DNA of 64,000 bases from assembly GCF_013376415.1 (NCBI RefSeq), contig NZ_WYET01000004.1:186001-250000 (forward strand), in the 5' to 3' direction. This document shows positions 1-9,044 of this stretch, piece after piece. The notes below the pieces were generated by a model. That model was not told the DNA's origin. It searched no databases and saw nothing but the letters and a program-made list of their open reading frames with translations. A program made the translations under genes and the position numbers. This DNA is from Flagellimonas chongwuensis (GTDB lineage Bacteria > Bacteroidota > Bacteroidia > Flavobacteriales > Flavobacteriaceae). Each line of letters opens with the position of its first letter. Position 1 is the stretch's first letter.

Positions 1-1448
1 TGCACTTTACCCAATGCCCTTTCTAATTCTTTTGAATTAAGGTTTCTTTTACGAATGATTTTAAAAATAGCATTTTCTATTAACCCTTCTTCCCCATTTT
101 GAACCCCAAGTTCTCGAAGTTTTGATGGGTTCTTTAAAGTACCTTGATAGAATGAACTATAATCTATAAATGCTTGCCACCTTCCTTCTTTATCCCCAGT
201 TCCTTCTGAAATAGTATTGTACAGTCCTTCCCTATTAAATGTTTTTAAATATTGGTCAACTCTTTCTAAAGGAAGTAAAAATTTCTTCTTAAATTCTCGT
301 TTTGCGGCTTGTAATTCTTTCCCTTTTTTATCCGCATATTGCGGATCATCTAAAATTTGTGCTTCCAAAGTGTATCCTTCATTAATATTATCTCTAATTG
401 TTAAAGCTCTATTAAGGCCATGGTATTCAGATTTTCCCTCATCTTGAAGTTGGTAACTGTTTTCCAGTCGTTTAATATCATATTCAGTTACGTTTTCTGG
501 AAGAATAACCACCCTCATATTGAGAAATTGTGGGCTCTGATGAGATTTTTCATAAAGTTCTTCAAAGACCATTTTCCTACGATTACCGTTTATTAAAAAA
601 CCATCACATGTGATTATCGCAGGTTCTCTTTGTCCCTTCTTTCTAATTTGCTGTTTCAGAACTTCTTTTTTTTCAGGATCACTTTCTTTAAGAAAGCCTC
701 TTAAAACTTCCTGTCCTTCTTCACTAATCTCATTGATTTCACCAAATTGTTTTTCATAACTTTCTACTTCCGCTTTAATACGTCCATTTTTCTTTCTGAA
801 CTTCAACTCTTTAAATGGAAGTTCGTATATATCACTTTCTTCTTTCTTAGTAAGATTATTTCGAAAATCTATTACATCTTTTTTGGGAGGTGAAGCATCT
901 TCTCTAAGTACGTCAATCTTCTTTTTCAAGTCTTTGTTCACCGGTCTGTAATTGCCTTCAATTCCCATTTCCCCTTCTGATGACCCAAAATAATTATTTT
1001 GAGTAGCTATTTGCTTCTTGATATTCTGGGTAAGAGCTTGATTATTTATTTGAGTGCCCGATTCGTTGTTATTATTACTTTGATTCATAAACTTTTTAAT
1101 AATTCCCTCCGTAAGAATATTTGAGACTTCAAAAGAAGATTGTCCTTTATTATGCTTTTCTTTCCAATCTGTAATTAAGGCTGTGGAGTATTTAACTACA
1201 TCAGAATCGATTTTTTTATGACAAGACTCGCATAAAAGAATTAAATTTTCGAAACTCCTTCGGTAGTTATCATCTGACCTTTTATCATATCTTGGACCTC
1301 CTTTCTCAGCTGCCTCTATATGACATACTTCTCCAAGAATTACGTCATCTTCAATTAATCTGTTTCGGCAGTTAGGAGATGAGCATTCATTCCCTGATAA
1401 CGCAAAGAGTTTTTTTATTGTTGAAGGAGTAGGCTGAATTCGCGCCAT
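1..1448 (-). CDS. HNH endonuclease / ParB-like domain protein, C-terminus cut by window edge
   Basis: Open on the minus strand from ATG at 1448-1446 to the left edge (482 codons, no stop). I translated it by hand. The N-terminus has an HNH zinc-type nuclease signature: C22 and C27, H43 in CHIEA, N68 in FENLILLC, then C73-x2-C76-H77. After a charged linker of about 150 residues, a ParB/sulfiredoxin-like segment (about 265-400) shows REPAIITCDGFLINGNRRK, the motif used by ParB-type nucleotide-binding domains. HNH cuts DNA; ParB-like domains bind nucleotides or act as nucleases, so a DNA-targeting or defence role is likely but inferred. Codon use is strongly AT-rich compared with the genes after 2.3 kb, suggesting transfer. 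The downstream end lies outside the window, so possible partner genes cannot be seen. Confidence 0.8.
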   Translation of the reverse strand, partial: MARIQPTPSTIKKLFALSGNECSSPNCRNRLIEDDVILGEVCHIEAAEKGGPRYDKRSDDNYRRSFENLILLCESCHKKIDSDVVKYSTALITDWKEKHNKGQSSFEVSNILTEGIIKKFMNQSNNNNESGTQINNQALTQNIKKQIATQNNYFGSSEGEMGIEGNYRPVNKDLKKKIDVLREDASPPKKDVIDFRNNLTKKEESDIYELPFKELKFRKKNGRIKAEVESYEKQFGEINEISEEGQEVLRGFLKESDPEKKEVLKQQIRKKGQREPAIITCDGFLINGNRRKMVFEELYEKSHQSPQFLNMRVVILPENVTEYDIKRLENSYQLQDEGKSEYHGLNRALTIRDNINEGYTLEAQILDDPQYADKKGKELQAAKREFKKKFLLPLERVDQYLKTFNREGLYNTISEGTGDKEGRWQAFIDYSSFYQGTLKNPSKLRELGVQNGEEGLIENAIFKIIRKRNLNSKELERALGKV

Positions 1449-1515
1449 AATTAATAAAATTCGTAATTCATTATAAGTCATCAAATTATTTAATTATTTT
1501 TTCTTTAACAAGAAA

Positions 1516-1711
1516 TTAATTACGTTTATTTTTTGTTGCCAAAAAAGCCCTAATGCGCTTCCTCCAACACTCCAAAAACTCCAGCCACTCACCCCCCTTT
1601 TTCACCCATCCATAAAAATCCGTTGGCTCAAAACGGCCATTCGTTAATTCAAAAGGGGCATTCGTCAATTGGGATGCGTAAAATAATTGCGCATTGTGTA
1701 GTTTGGAAAAA
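1516..1711 (-). pseudogene. Possible decayed gene tail (no start codon)
   Basis: About 65 minus-strand codons read openly to a TAA at 1518-1516 and end in a protein-like stretch with YGWVKKGGEWLEFLE. There is no ATG, and an in-frame stop lies just upstream, so it cannot be a complete gene. It may be the tail of a decayed gene. Two near-identical direct repeats, CATTCGTTAATT and CATTCGTCAATT, fall inside it (about 1640-1675). The family is not recognised and chance openness is possible. Confidence 0.2.
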
Positions 1712-1721
1712 AATTAAGAGT

Positions 1722-1841
1722 ATGACTACACTTGAAACGATAAACGCCTTACAGATTTTTTGCTTAGTGGTATTGGGATTCATCATATTTATGGTGGGTT
1801 GGCTTTTGGGAGCAGAATTTTCCAGAAAATACAGATGTTAA
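1722..1841 (+). CDS. Possible small membrane protein (39 aa)
   Basis: The ATG at 1722 opens a 39-residue frame. It has a short polar N-terminus, one hydrophobic segment of about 22 residues (FCLVVLGFIIFMVGWLLGA) and a basic tail ending SRKYRC. The frame is open further upstream to 1623, but that part looks non-coding. The topology is what a single-span small membrane protein would show. No family is recognised and it sits between two degraded stretches, so it may be a fragment. Confidence 0.3.
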   Translation: MTTLETINALQIFCLVVLGFIIFMVGWLLGAEFSRKYRC

Positions 1842-1890
1842 AGCAATACACCAGGTTTTAAACCGTTCGTACACACCCAAACCTTCTTAA

Positions 1891-2268
1891 ACCTACTTAG
1901 CCATTTTTTGGAGAGACCCAAACATTCAAAGCATTCTAGCCTATATAGGAGATGGGCAGTACATTATACGAATAGATCGGTTGCGCAGTGGCGAAATCCG
2001 TTACCTGTGCTGGAACAAGCGTAACGGCATCCTCACCAAGCCCAACCTAATCCTTGGAAATGGGGAAATAAGAAAGTCTGCCGAGGGTGAGACCACGGAA
2101 TACGTGTTTCTTCACGAAGAAAGTACATTTTCGGTGGAGCACATTCATCCCAAAAAAAATGGGATGCCCAATTACTATTTTGTGGAGGTCACAGATAGGA
2201 ACCAAAAAAAAAGTACTTGGAAAATGGAGCCATTGTCCATCCCCAAGTACCTTGAATCGTTATCTTAA
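1891..2268 (+). pseudogene. Hypothetical protein remnant lacking a normal start
   Basis: A protein-like frame runs from just after a TAA at 1888-1890 to a stop at 2266-2268. It reads YLAIFWRDPNIQSILAY, IRIDRLRSGEIRYLCWN and VEHIHPKKNGMPNYYFVEV. No ATG or GTG lies in frame near the beginning; the only candidate is TTG at 1981, which would start in the middle of a smooth coding stretch. The likely explanation is a gene whose 5' end has been lost. The family is not recognised. It is convergent with the sugar dehydrogenase gene, whose stop is 8 bases away. Confidence 0.4.
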
Positions 2269-2275
2269 AAAAGGG

Positions 2276-3463
2276 TTACCCCTTGTAAGTGACCCTGTAA
2301 ATGGCGTTGCCCTCATCATCGGAGATCAACAACGAACCATCTTTTAGGAAAAGAAGGTCTACTGGCCTACCGAAGGCCTCTTGCGATTCTTCGTCCAACC
2401 AACCATCTATAAAAGGTTCGTAGCTTACTACTTCGCCGTTTTCAAGTTTTACCATGCTTATCCTATAACCCACTTTCTTGGAGCGGTTCCAAGAACCATG
2501 CTCTGCCAAAAATGCTTGTCCGGTGTATTGCTCCGGGAACATAGGGCCTTCTCCGAACTTAACGCCCAAAGCGGCTACGTGGGCCTGTAATGTCTGTACC
2601 GGTGGCACAAAATCCGAACAAGGTCGCTGGTCGCCATACTCGGGGTCCTTAACGGTTCCGCCGTGGCAGAACGGATATCCAAAATGTTGGCCTACCTCTG
2701 TAAGTTTATTCAATTCTCCCGGGGGAAGGTCGTCGCCCATCATATCCCGGTTATTATCGGTAAACCAAAGCTCCTTGGTCTCTGGGTGCCAAGTGAAACC
2801 TACGGTGTTTCTTACCCCATTGGCCACAATTTCACGGTTACTGCCATCCAAATCCATTCGGGTGATGGAAGCATAACGCTTGTCCACTGTGGCGCTATCA
2901 CAAATATTGCAGGGTGCTCCAACAGGTACGTAGAGTTTGTCATCAGGTCCAAAAGCGATGTATTTCCAGCCGTGGTGGAACTCCGTCGGATAGTCATCGT
3001 AGATCAATTCGGGTTCCTGTGGGCTCTCCAGCTGGGACTCAATATCCGAATACTTGAACATTTTGCTCACGGCGGCCACATACAAGGCTCCATCCTTGAA
3101 TGCAACACCGTTGGGCTGTTCCAAATCGGATGCAATGGTATAGGTTTTATCCACCCTGTAGTCACCATCGGTATCTTTTAGGGCATAGACCTTTCCTTCG
3201 TTACGGGTACCCACGAAAAGGGTTCCATCGGCCCCCATGGCCATGGAACGGGCCCCTTCAATATTTTCTGCATATACATCTATGCTAAAACCATCGGGCA
3301 GGTTTAGGCGGTCCAATGGCAAATCGGTTGTGGTTTCGGTATTTTCCGCTACTTCTTCCCGGGTTGATTCCTCTTGGTTCTTCTTATTGTTCTTACAGGC
3401 TGCAAAAGCCCCCAACAGCATCAACATAAATATTGACCGTTGGGTCAAAGTGTACATTTTCAT
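2276..3463 (-). CDS. PQQ-dependent sugar dehydrogenase-type lipoprotein
   Basis: 395 aa. The signal peptide has a lipobox ending at C23 (GAFAAC), followed by an Asn/Lys/Glu-rich tether, so it is probably a surface or periplasmic lipoprotein. The rest is a beta-propeller of the soluble glucose/L-sorbosone dehydrogenase family. Typical blocks are LPDGFSIDVYAENIEGARSM, QPNGVAFKDGALYVA, HHGWKYIAFGPDDKLYVPVG, GVRNTVGFTWHPETKELWF and LFLKDGSLLISDDEGNAIY. Family members oxidise aldoses or related sugars with PQQ; the substrate cannot be told here, and some homologues may not bind PQQ. An ATG two codons downstream is an equally good start. It is transcribed alone, with about 100 bases to the next minus-strand gene. 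Confidence 0.85.
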   Translation of the reverse strand: MKMYTLTQRSIFMLMLLGAFAACKNNKKNQEESTREEVAENTETTTDLPLDRLNLPDGFSIDVYAENIEGARSMAMGADGTLFVGTRNEGKVYALKDTDGDYRVDKTYTIASDLEQPNGVAFKDGALYVAAVSKMFKYSDIESQLESPQEPELIYDDYPTEFHHGWKYIAFGPDDKLYVPVGAPCNICDSATVDKRYASITRMDLDGSNREIVANGVRNTVGFTWHPETKELWFTDNNRDMMGDDLPPGELNKLTEVGQHFGYPFCHGGTVKDPEYGDQRPCSDFVPPVQTLQAHVAALGVKFGEGPMFPEQYTGQAFLAEHGSWNRSKKVGYRISMVKLENGEVVSYEPFIDGWLDEESQEAFGRPVDLLFLKDGSLLISDDEGNAIYRVTYKG

Positions 3464-3569
3464 TTTACTAGTTTAGATGTTTTAGTTTCTGAATCAATAA
3501 AACTATGACAAAATGATGGAACGTGGAAAGATATCCCTTGGCAATGGCAAAACTTGACGCCCTCCGCTC

Positions 3570-4127
3570 CTATTCTTTCTTTTTGTATTCGGAAAGGTTG
3601 CCCTGGTACCAAATATTGGCCCGTTGGCTACTGGAGACCGTGAGTCGGGCATTTCCATTGGGATATAACTGGGCGATAACTTGATAACTTTCGGAATCTT
3701 CGGTAATGTTGAAACGCATCGTTTTTCCCGAATCCTTCTTGTTCGATGAAAAAGAAAGGTCTTTCGGCACACCATCAAATTTGATTCCGGCGTTATTCTG
3801 ATTGTAATATCCGCCCATTCGGCGCTCACCGTAAAAGGGCAAATCCGCCTTAACACTGTCACCCACCATGCGCAAATAACCACCTGACCCACTGATATCG
3901 ATACGGCTGGCGGTACTGCCAAAGGGCAAAAGCCCAGCATTGGCAATGCTGTTCAACCCTTGACTTGCCATGGGTTGGGCCCAATTGGCATCGATTTCAA
4001 AGTGTTGGTTCGTGATCATTTTATCCAAAGCCGCCATAGCTTCGGGCGATGCCTGGTTTTTGCTGGAAGCACATCCCACGGACATCAATAGTAAAAGAAA
4101 GGCTCCAAATTTTATAATATGCTTCAT
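3570..4127 (-). CDS. DUF4251 family lipoprotein
   Basis: 185 aa from ATG at 4127; an upstream in-frame ATG at 4214 would overlap the EamA gene and put 29 unsuitable residues before the signal peptide. The N-terminus MKHIIKFGAFLLLLMSVGC is a lipoprotein signal with C19 as the lipidation site. The body matches DUF4251 as I know it from Bacteroidota: GLNSIANAGLLPFGSTASRI, GSGGYLRMVGDSVKADLPF, then RRMGGYYNQNNAGIKFDG. The function of DUF4251 is unknown; it is predicted to be a small beta-rich envelope protein. It follows the EamA gene on the same strand by 67 bases. Confidence 0.85.
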   Translation of the reverse strand: MKHIIKFGAFLLLLMSVGCASSKNQASPEAMAALDKMITNQHFEIDANWAQPMASQGLNSIANAGLLPFGSTASRIDISGSGGYLRMVGDSVKADLPFYGERRMGGYYNQNNAGIKFDGVPKDLSFSSNKKDSGKTMRFNITEDSESYQVIAQLYPNGNARLTVSSSQRANIWYQGNLSEYKKKE

Positions 4128-4194
4128 TGGTTTATGATTAATTCGAAAGAAAATACGAAAAAGCCAAACCAATTCCGAGATAAATAACGGAGCC

Positions 4195-5112
4195 TTAACG
4201 TTTAAAGCGCTCAAAGATGGCCAAGGTCTTTTTGGTGTTGATAAAATACACCCCGGTCAAAAGTATGGCAGCCGCCAGAATAGATTGAAGGGTAATCTGT
4301 TCATCCAAAAAATACCAACCCAACAAGAGGGCAACAATGGGATTCACGTAGGTAGATGTGGCCACTTTTTCAGGAGAAACGGTCTTGAGCAGGTAGTTGA
4401 ACGAGGTGAACGCCAAGATGCTTCCAAAAAAGATGAGCAACAACATCGAAATCTGCACATCGCCGCTCCAGGCCAATGGTGATGACCATTCTTCTCCAAA
4501 CCCAAGACTCATCAAACTTAAAATAAGGCCTGCAAAGAACATTTGATAGCCTGTGTTTACAAAATAATTGGTCGGTAAATCTGCTTTGGCCACAAAAAGG
4601 CTTGCATACGCCCAGCAGAGCATACAAAAGAAAATCATTGCCATTCCAACGATGGATTCCTCTTGGGCTATAATCTGCTTTTGGCTTACTAGTAGGTAAA
4701 TGCCGACGATTCCCAAGACCACTCCCACTACGGACATAGGCTGTATTTTCTTCCCTTGGAGTATGCGCATCATCAAAAGGATAATAAGCGGTTGCGAAGA
4801 GATTTCGAGCGCTGCAAAGCCTGTGTCCACATAACGCAAGGCCCAGACCACCAATCCATTGCCAACGCTCAGGAATAGAATGCCTGCCAATACAGAGTTT
4901 ATAAGCTGTTTTTTGGTAATGCTTAGGGAAATCCCCATGATCTTGGCCAATACAAAAATACAGAGTCCTGCCACGGTGAACCTGCAGCTCGCCAACATGA
5001 ACGGTTCAAGTTCCATGACAGCGATTTTATTCAACAGGTAGGTTGAGCCCCATATAAAGTAAATGGCAAAAAACGCCATGATGACAAGTGCTGATTTTGA
5101 GGATTTTGCCAT
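4195..5112 (-). CDS. EamA/DMT-family transporter
   Basis: 305 aa with about ten hydrophobic segments arranged as two EamA repeats (about 8-140 and 150-295). The first helix has the family hallmark FAIYFIWGSTYLLNKIAV, and the repeat ends carry the usual GILFLSVGNGLVVWALRYV and FLDEQITLQSILAAAILLTG. Drug/metabolite transporters of this type export small metabolites or amino acids across the inner membrane; the substrate is unknown. The last residues FERFKR are cytoplasmic and basic. The start at 5112 (MAKSSKSALV) leaves a short positive N-terminus, as expected. Confidence 0.88.
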   Translation of the reverse strand: MAKSSKSALVIMAFFAIYFIWGSTYLLNKIAVMELEPFMLASCRFTVAGLCIFVLAKIMGISLSITKKQLINSVLAGILFLSVGNGLVVWALRYVDTGFAALEISSQPLIILLMMRILQGKKIQPMSVVGVVLGIVGIYLLVSQKQIIAQEESIVGMAMIFFCMLCWAYASLFVAKADLPTNYFVNTGYQMFFAGLILSLMSLGFGEEWSSPLAWSGDVQISMLLLIFFGSILAFTSFNYLLKTVSPEKVATSTYVNPIVALLLGWYFLDEQITLQSILAAAILLTGVYFINTKKTLAIFERFKR

Positions 5113-5197
5113 TGCGGGATACTGTTATTATCCTGCAATATTACGCATGAATATTGGGTGACGACCGTTTTGTTGAAAATTTAGAACAAAAAATCGC

Positions 5198-5530
5198 TTA
5201 CAAGGGCTTTTTAAGGTCGAAGAGATAGGCCGCGAATTCGCTTTCCAATACTTTGAAACGATCCAAATGGGATTCGATTTCATGGGTATGCGTTTCCGGT
5301 AAATCTACCTTTTGATTTCTTATTTTGGACAACAACCTATTTTGATGCTTCCTAAACTCTTGAATGTGTCTATTGAGCTCATAAAACTTTTCGAACCGCT
5401 GTGGACATTTGGGTTCAAAGGTGTAAGAATTTAATTTTTCCGATAGTCTTTGCACCATACGTTCGTTTCTTTCCACTCTTACAAGAAGTTCCTGTTTATG
5501 TTCAATGGTATTTGGGGATATATGTTGCAT
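5198..5530 (-). CDS. Hypothetical helical protein (110 aa)
   Basis: No family recognised. The sequence is charged and without hydrophobic segments. Two stretches (about 12-35 and 45-75) have the heptad-like pattern of coiled coils (LLVRVERNERMVQRLSEKL; FYELNRHIQEFRKHQNRLLS). It is cytoplasmic by composition. The ATG at 5530 is the first in frame; 85 bases separate its stop from the EamA start, on the same strand. Confidence 0.6.
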   Translation of the reverse strand: MQHISPNTIEHKQELLVRVERNERMVQRLSEKLNSYTFEPKCPQRFEKFYELNRHIQEFRKHQNRLLSKIRNQKVDLPETHTHEIESHLDRFKVLESEFAAYLFDLKKPL

Positions 5531-5649
5531 GGCTTACAAGGTTTTAATGGTGTAACGTGTTGTCCACTATTAAGTTAAAACAATTCTTGCAATACTGTAA
5601 CGGCTTAACTCACATTTAATAGTTTATTTAACATCTGGCCATAAAAAAA

Positions 5650-5667
5650 GCCCGGTTTTATCCGGGC
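5650..5667 (-). terminator. Rho-independent terminator of the OmpA operon
   Basis: GCCCGG (5650-5655) pairs with CCGGGC (5662-5667) around a TTTTAT loop. Read on the minus strand, the hairpin is followed by a run of T (complement of 5643-5649). It lies 26 bases past the stop of the glycine-zipper OmpA gene. Confidence 0.8.
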
Positions 5668-5692
5668 CTTATCTTTTAAAAGCAAGCAGTTC

Positions 5693-6385
5693 TTAATTTT
5701 CAGTCTGCTCCTTAGCTTCTTCCTTAAGTTCGTCGCTGGCTATAATGGCCAACTCCACACGGCGGTTGGCTGCTTTACCAGCAGCTGTTTCGTTGCTTTC
5801 GATAGGTTGCTCCTCACCATACCATTTAGTGGTAAAACGTCCGCTGGAAATTCCTTTGGATACCAAATAACTGGTTACGGATTGTGCTCTACGCTGAGAA
5901 AGGCTCATGTTGTACTCGGCAGCACCATCGGAATCGGTATGTCCTTCAACAAGAATATTGGTTTTTGGATATTCCATAAAGATTCCGGCCAATTTATCCA
6001 ATGTAGTAGCTGAAGCTCCTTTGATATCGGCCTTATTGGTGTCAAAATACACACCATTTTCTCCGCTAAAGGTCACATTGATACCTTCACCTACCCTTTG
6101 CACTTCGGCACCTGGGATTTCCTGTTCAATTTTTTCGGCCTGTCTGTCCATACGGTTACCAATGTACCCACCGGCAGCACCACCTACAACAGCACCGATA
6201 ATGGCACCAAGGGCAGTGTTTCCTTTACCTACATTGTTACCGATAACACCACCGATAACGGCACCACCACCGGCACCTATCGCGGCACCTTTTTGAGTGT
6301 TGTTGGCATTTTTGACAGCATCACAGCTAATAATCATGGTCAAGGCTAAAAAAGCAGTTGCACCTTTCAATAGAATATTTTTCAT
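5693..6385 (-). CDS. Glycine-zipper / OmpA-family lipoprotein
   Basis: 230 aa from ATG at 6385; an upstream ATG at 6415 would run back into the preceding gene. The signal peptide ends in a lipobox at ISC (about residue 21). Next comes a glycine-zipper region (about 32-75: GAAIGAGGGAVIGGVIG, GAIIGAVVGGAAGGYIGN), which can insert in or pack against membrane. A C-terminal OmpA/MotB domain (about 105-220) follows, with VEGHTDSDGAAEYNMSLSQR and RRVEL, the peptidoglycan-binding signature. It probably anchors the outer membrane to the cell wall. It is the second gene of a pair: its start is only 4 bases from the stop of the lipocalin-like gene, and a terminator follows. Confidence 0.92.
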   Translation of the reverse strand: MKNILLKGATAFLALTMIISCDAVKNANNTQKGAAIGAGGGAVIGGVIGNNVGKGNTALGAIIGAVVGGAAGGYIGNRMDRQAEKIEQEIPGAEVQRVGEGINVTFSGENGVYFDTNKADIKGASATTLDKLAGIFMEYPKTNILVEGHTDSDGAAEYNMSLSQRRAQSVTSYLVSKGISSGRFTTKWYGEEQPIESNETAAGKAANRRVELAIIASDELKEEAKEQTEN

Positions 6386-6389
6386 GAAA

Positions 6390-6875
6390 TTATTTTTTTG
6401 AGAATTCGTAAACAATGGTCACACTCTGACCGTCAACCGATACATTGGAGTTAAGGGTCATGGACTGCTCGGACAAACTGACAATGTTCAAACGGTATCC
6501 GTAACCTCCGGAAATATCCTTTCGGTTTTCATCAATAAACTTGAACTGTAACTGACTTTGATAGTTCTGTTCCGGCTCCACAACGGACCATCTGAAAAAA
6601 CGGTCCCCTCCTTGACAGAGCGAACTTGGAGCGATGGTGTAGCGTCCAGTACTATTATTGTCCCTAAAAAACCACTCACTATCCTCAAAGCAGATATCCT
6701 CTGCATCGTTGAAGATGGTGGATTTAAAATTTCCGGAAGCGTTTTGGTAGTAAACATTGTCCAAATTCCAAGTTCCGCTGAACAAGTCTCGCTGTGTTCT
6801 AGCGCTTTTGGAAACCGAACATGATGAGAGCAAAAGTCCCACCACTGTAATCAATAAGAGTGATCGTTTCATCAT
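6390..6875 (-). CDS. Lipocalin-like lipoprotein
   Basis: 161 aa. The N-terminus MMKRSLLLITVVGLLLSSC is a lipoprotein signal with C19 lipidated. The mature part begins with the lipocalin-like pattern FSGTWNLDNVYYQN (G-x-W) and continues as a small beta barrel with CFEDSEWFFRDNNSTGRYTI and a final VTIVYEFSKK strand. Bacteroidota have many such small lipocalin-family lipoproteins; the ligand is unknown. It is the first gene of a two-gene unit with the OmpA lipoprotein downstream, suggesting a shared envelope role. Confidence 0.75.
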   Translation of the reverse strand: MMKRSLLLITVVGLLLSSCSVSKSARTQRDLFSGTWNLDNVYYQNASGNFKSTIFNDAEDICFEDSEWFFRDNNSTGRYTIAPSSLCQGGDRFFRWSVVEPEQNYQSQLQFKFIDENRKDISGGYGYRLNIVSLSEQSMTLNSNVSVDGQSVTIVYEFSKK

Positions 6876-6983
6876 AGGTAATTAAGTTAATGTTTAAGAA
6901 TATACGTTTGGGGACGTACTTATAGTTGTTAAATTATAAAAAAAATGGCTAATCAACTTACTTTAAATGGGATAAACAACATA

Positions 6984-8963
6984 TTAATATTGATACAGTT
7001 CAATTAACTCTGCTTCGAACCGATTTTTGGGCAAATAGTTTGTTTCAAGTGATTTTGCAAAGGGAACCGGTGTTTCCAAACTCCCCACCCTTTTGACGGG
7101 AGCATCCAAATATTCAAAACAATTCTCCATGACCATGGCTGCAATATCGCTGGCGATGCCCCCGAATAAAGTATCTTCTTGCAATATGATCAATTTGCCC
7201 GTCTTTTTAACCGAATTGTAGATGGATTCCGTATCCAAGGGCTGAAGTGTTCTCAAATCCAAGACATCTACATCAATTTCTGGGTGTTTTTCCAAAACTT
7301 CCAAAGCCCAGTGAACACCAGCGCCGTAGGTGACCACGGTCATAGCTTTTCCTTCCTTTAACAGCTTAGCCTTGCCAAAAGGCACTGTGTAATAATCGGT
7401 TGGAACATCACCTTTTACACTTCGGTATAGCCCCTTGTGTTCAAAAAAGAGGACGGGATTAGGGTCGTTTATAGCCGTGTTCAATAATCCTTTTGCATCA
7501 TCCGGGAAGGCCGGGTACACAACTTTTAGACCTGGGGTCTTGGTGAACCACGCCTCATTGGTCTGGGAATGGAAAGGCCCCGCTCCTACACCGCCGCCAC
7601 AGGGCATACGTATTACTACATCGGCTTTCTCGTTCCAACGGTAATGCACTTTGGCCAAATAATTGACAATTGGATTGAATCCGGAACTCACAAAATCGGC
7701 AAATTGCATTTCAACGACGGCCTTCATACCGTTGATGGACAGTCCCATGGCCGTAGAGACTATGGACGATTCGCAAATGGGCGTATTCCGAACCCTGCTC
7801 TTGCCAAATTTGGGCACAAAACCTTCGGTGATTTTAAACACTCCGCCATAATCTGCCACATCTTGTCCCATGATGATGAGTTCGTTGTGACGGTACATGG
7901 ATTGTTCCAAACCTTGGGAGATGGCATCAACAAACCGTATACTTTCTTTGGAGTCTGATTTTGGTTCAATATAATGATAATCAAAATCATGGTATACCTC
8001 TTTTAATTCTTTACTTTCAATTGAATCCACTTCGTTCTCATCAAACGCCAACTGTAAATTTGTATTGATTTCCTCAGTGATTTCTTCTTTGAGGTTCTCA
8101 ATGTAGTCTTGAGTCAATACTCCTTCCGCCACCAAAAAATCTTCATAATTGGAAATAGGGTCTTTTTTGCCCCATTCCTTCATCAATTTTTCTGGAACAT
8201 ACTTGGTTCCACTTGCTTCTTCGTGCCCTCTCATGCGAAAAGTCTTGAACTCGAGCAACACGGGTCTTGGACGCTTGCGTATGGCCCTGCACAATTCATC
8301 CACTTTGGTGTACACTTCCAAAATGTTATTGCCATCAATTATTCGGGACTCCATACCGTAGCCTTTGGCTCGGTCCGCCAAATGTTCACATTTATATTGT
8401 TCATTGGTCGGTGTGGATAGTCCGTACCCATTGTTTTCAATGCAGAACAGCACAGGTAGGTTCCAAACGGAAGCCACGTTCAGAGCTTCGTGAAAATCTC
8501 CTTCGCTCGTTGCTCCTTCACCGGTAAAAACGGTGGTAACCCTTTTTTTCCTGCGCAGCATATCCGCAAGGGCAATACCATCCGCCACCCCCAATTGAGG
8601 CCCCAAATGGGAAATCATACCGATTATTTTATATGCTTGGGTCCCAAAATGAAAACTACGGTCCCTTCCCTGCGTAAAACCACTTTGCTTTCCTTGCCAT
8701 TGGGAGAAAAGACGATTCAATGGAATGTTCCTGGAGGTAAAAACTCCAAGATTTCTATGCATAGGGAGAATGTACTCACTTTCCTTGAGTGCCTGTGTAA
8801 CGCCGACAGAAATAGCTTCCTGACCAATTCCACTAAACCACTTGGAAATTTTGCCCTGCCGAAGAAGAATCAGCATTTTTTCCTCTATCATCCTTGGCTT
8901 CAACATGCCCTTGTACAACTCCAGCAACTTTTCGCGTTCCAAGCTGCCAACATGATACCTCAT
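6984..8963 (-). CDS. Fused alpha/beta E1 of a 2-oxoacid dehydrogenase complex
   Basis: 659 aa. The alpha half (about 1-330) is a thiamine diphosphate domain with the complete motif GEG (148-150)-ATSEGDFHEALN-...-NN (177-178), plus KWFSGIGQEA and FRMRGHEEAS. The beta half (about 335-659) has IIMGQDVADYGGVFKITEGF, NTPICESSIVSTAMG, MQFADFVSSGFNPIVN and LDLRTLQPLDTESI, typical of pyrimidine-binding and transketolase-C domains. In most bacteria these are two proteins; the fused form is common in Bacteroidota. The branched-chain 2-oxoacid complex is the likeliest, but acetoin or pyruvate cannot be excluded. No E2 or E3 gene is nearby. It stands divergent to the dioxygenase gene at 9075. Confidence 0.9.
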   Translation of the reverse strand: MRYHVGSLEREKLLELYKGMLKPRMIEEKMLILLRQGKISKWFSGIGQEAISVGVTQALKESEYILPMHRNLGVFTSRNIPLNRLFSQWQGKQSGFTQGRDRSFHFGTQAYKIIGMISHLGPQLGVADGIALADMLRRKKRVTTVFTGEGATSEGDFHEALNVASVWNLPVLFCIENNGYGLSTPTNEQYKCEHLADRAKGYGMESRIIDGNNILEVYTKVDELCRAIRKRPRPVLLEFKTFRMRGHEEASGTKYVPEKLMKEWGKKDPISNYEDFLVAEGVLTQDYIENLKEEITEEINTNLQLAFDENEVDSIESKELKEVYHDFDYHYIEPKSDSKESIRFVDAISQGLEQSMYRHNELIIMGQDVADYGGVFKITEGFVPKFGKSRVRNTPICESSIVSTAMGLSINGMKAVVEMQFADFVSSGFNPIVNYLAKVHYRWNEKADVVIRMPCGGGVGAGPFHSQTNEAWFTKTPGLKVVYPAFPDDAKGLLNTAINDPNPVLFFEHKGLYRSVKGDVPTDYYTVPFGKAKLLKEGKAMTVVTYGAGVHWALEVLEKHPEIDVDVLDLRTLQPLDTESIYNSVKKTGKLIILQEDTLFGGIASDIAAMVMENCFEYLDAPVKRVGSLETPVPFAKSLETNYLPKNRFEAELIELYQY

Positions 8964-9044
8964 ATCGTAAAAATTCTGTTGGCTAAAAGTAGTAAAAAGC
9001 CCTTCAAAACACTTTAAAATTCAAAAACCTTCAGCTTATTTCCT

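Noticed and set aside
2381-3476. Several plus-strand frames opposite the sugar dehydrogenase
   Set aside because: They are shadows of a well-supported minus-strand gene and have no recognisable domains or starts of their own.
6984-8963. Sequencing error joining E1 alpha and beta
   Set aside because: Both halves are complete, the linker is smooth, and a second fused E1 with a different linker exists at 57434.
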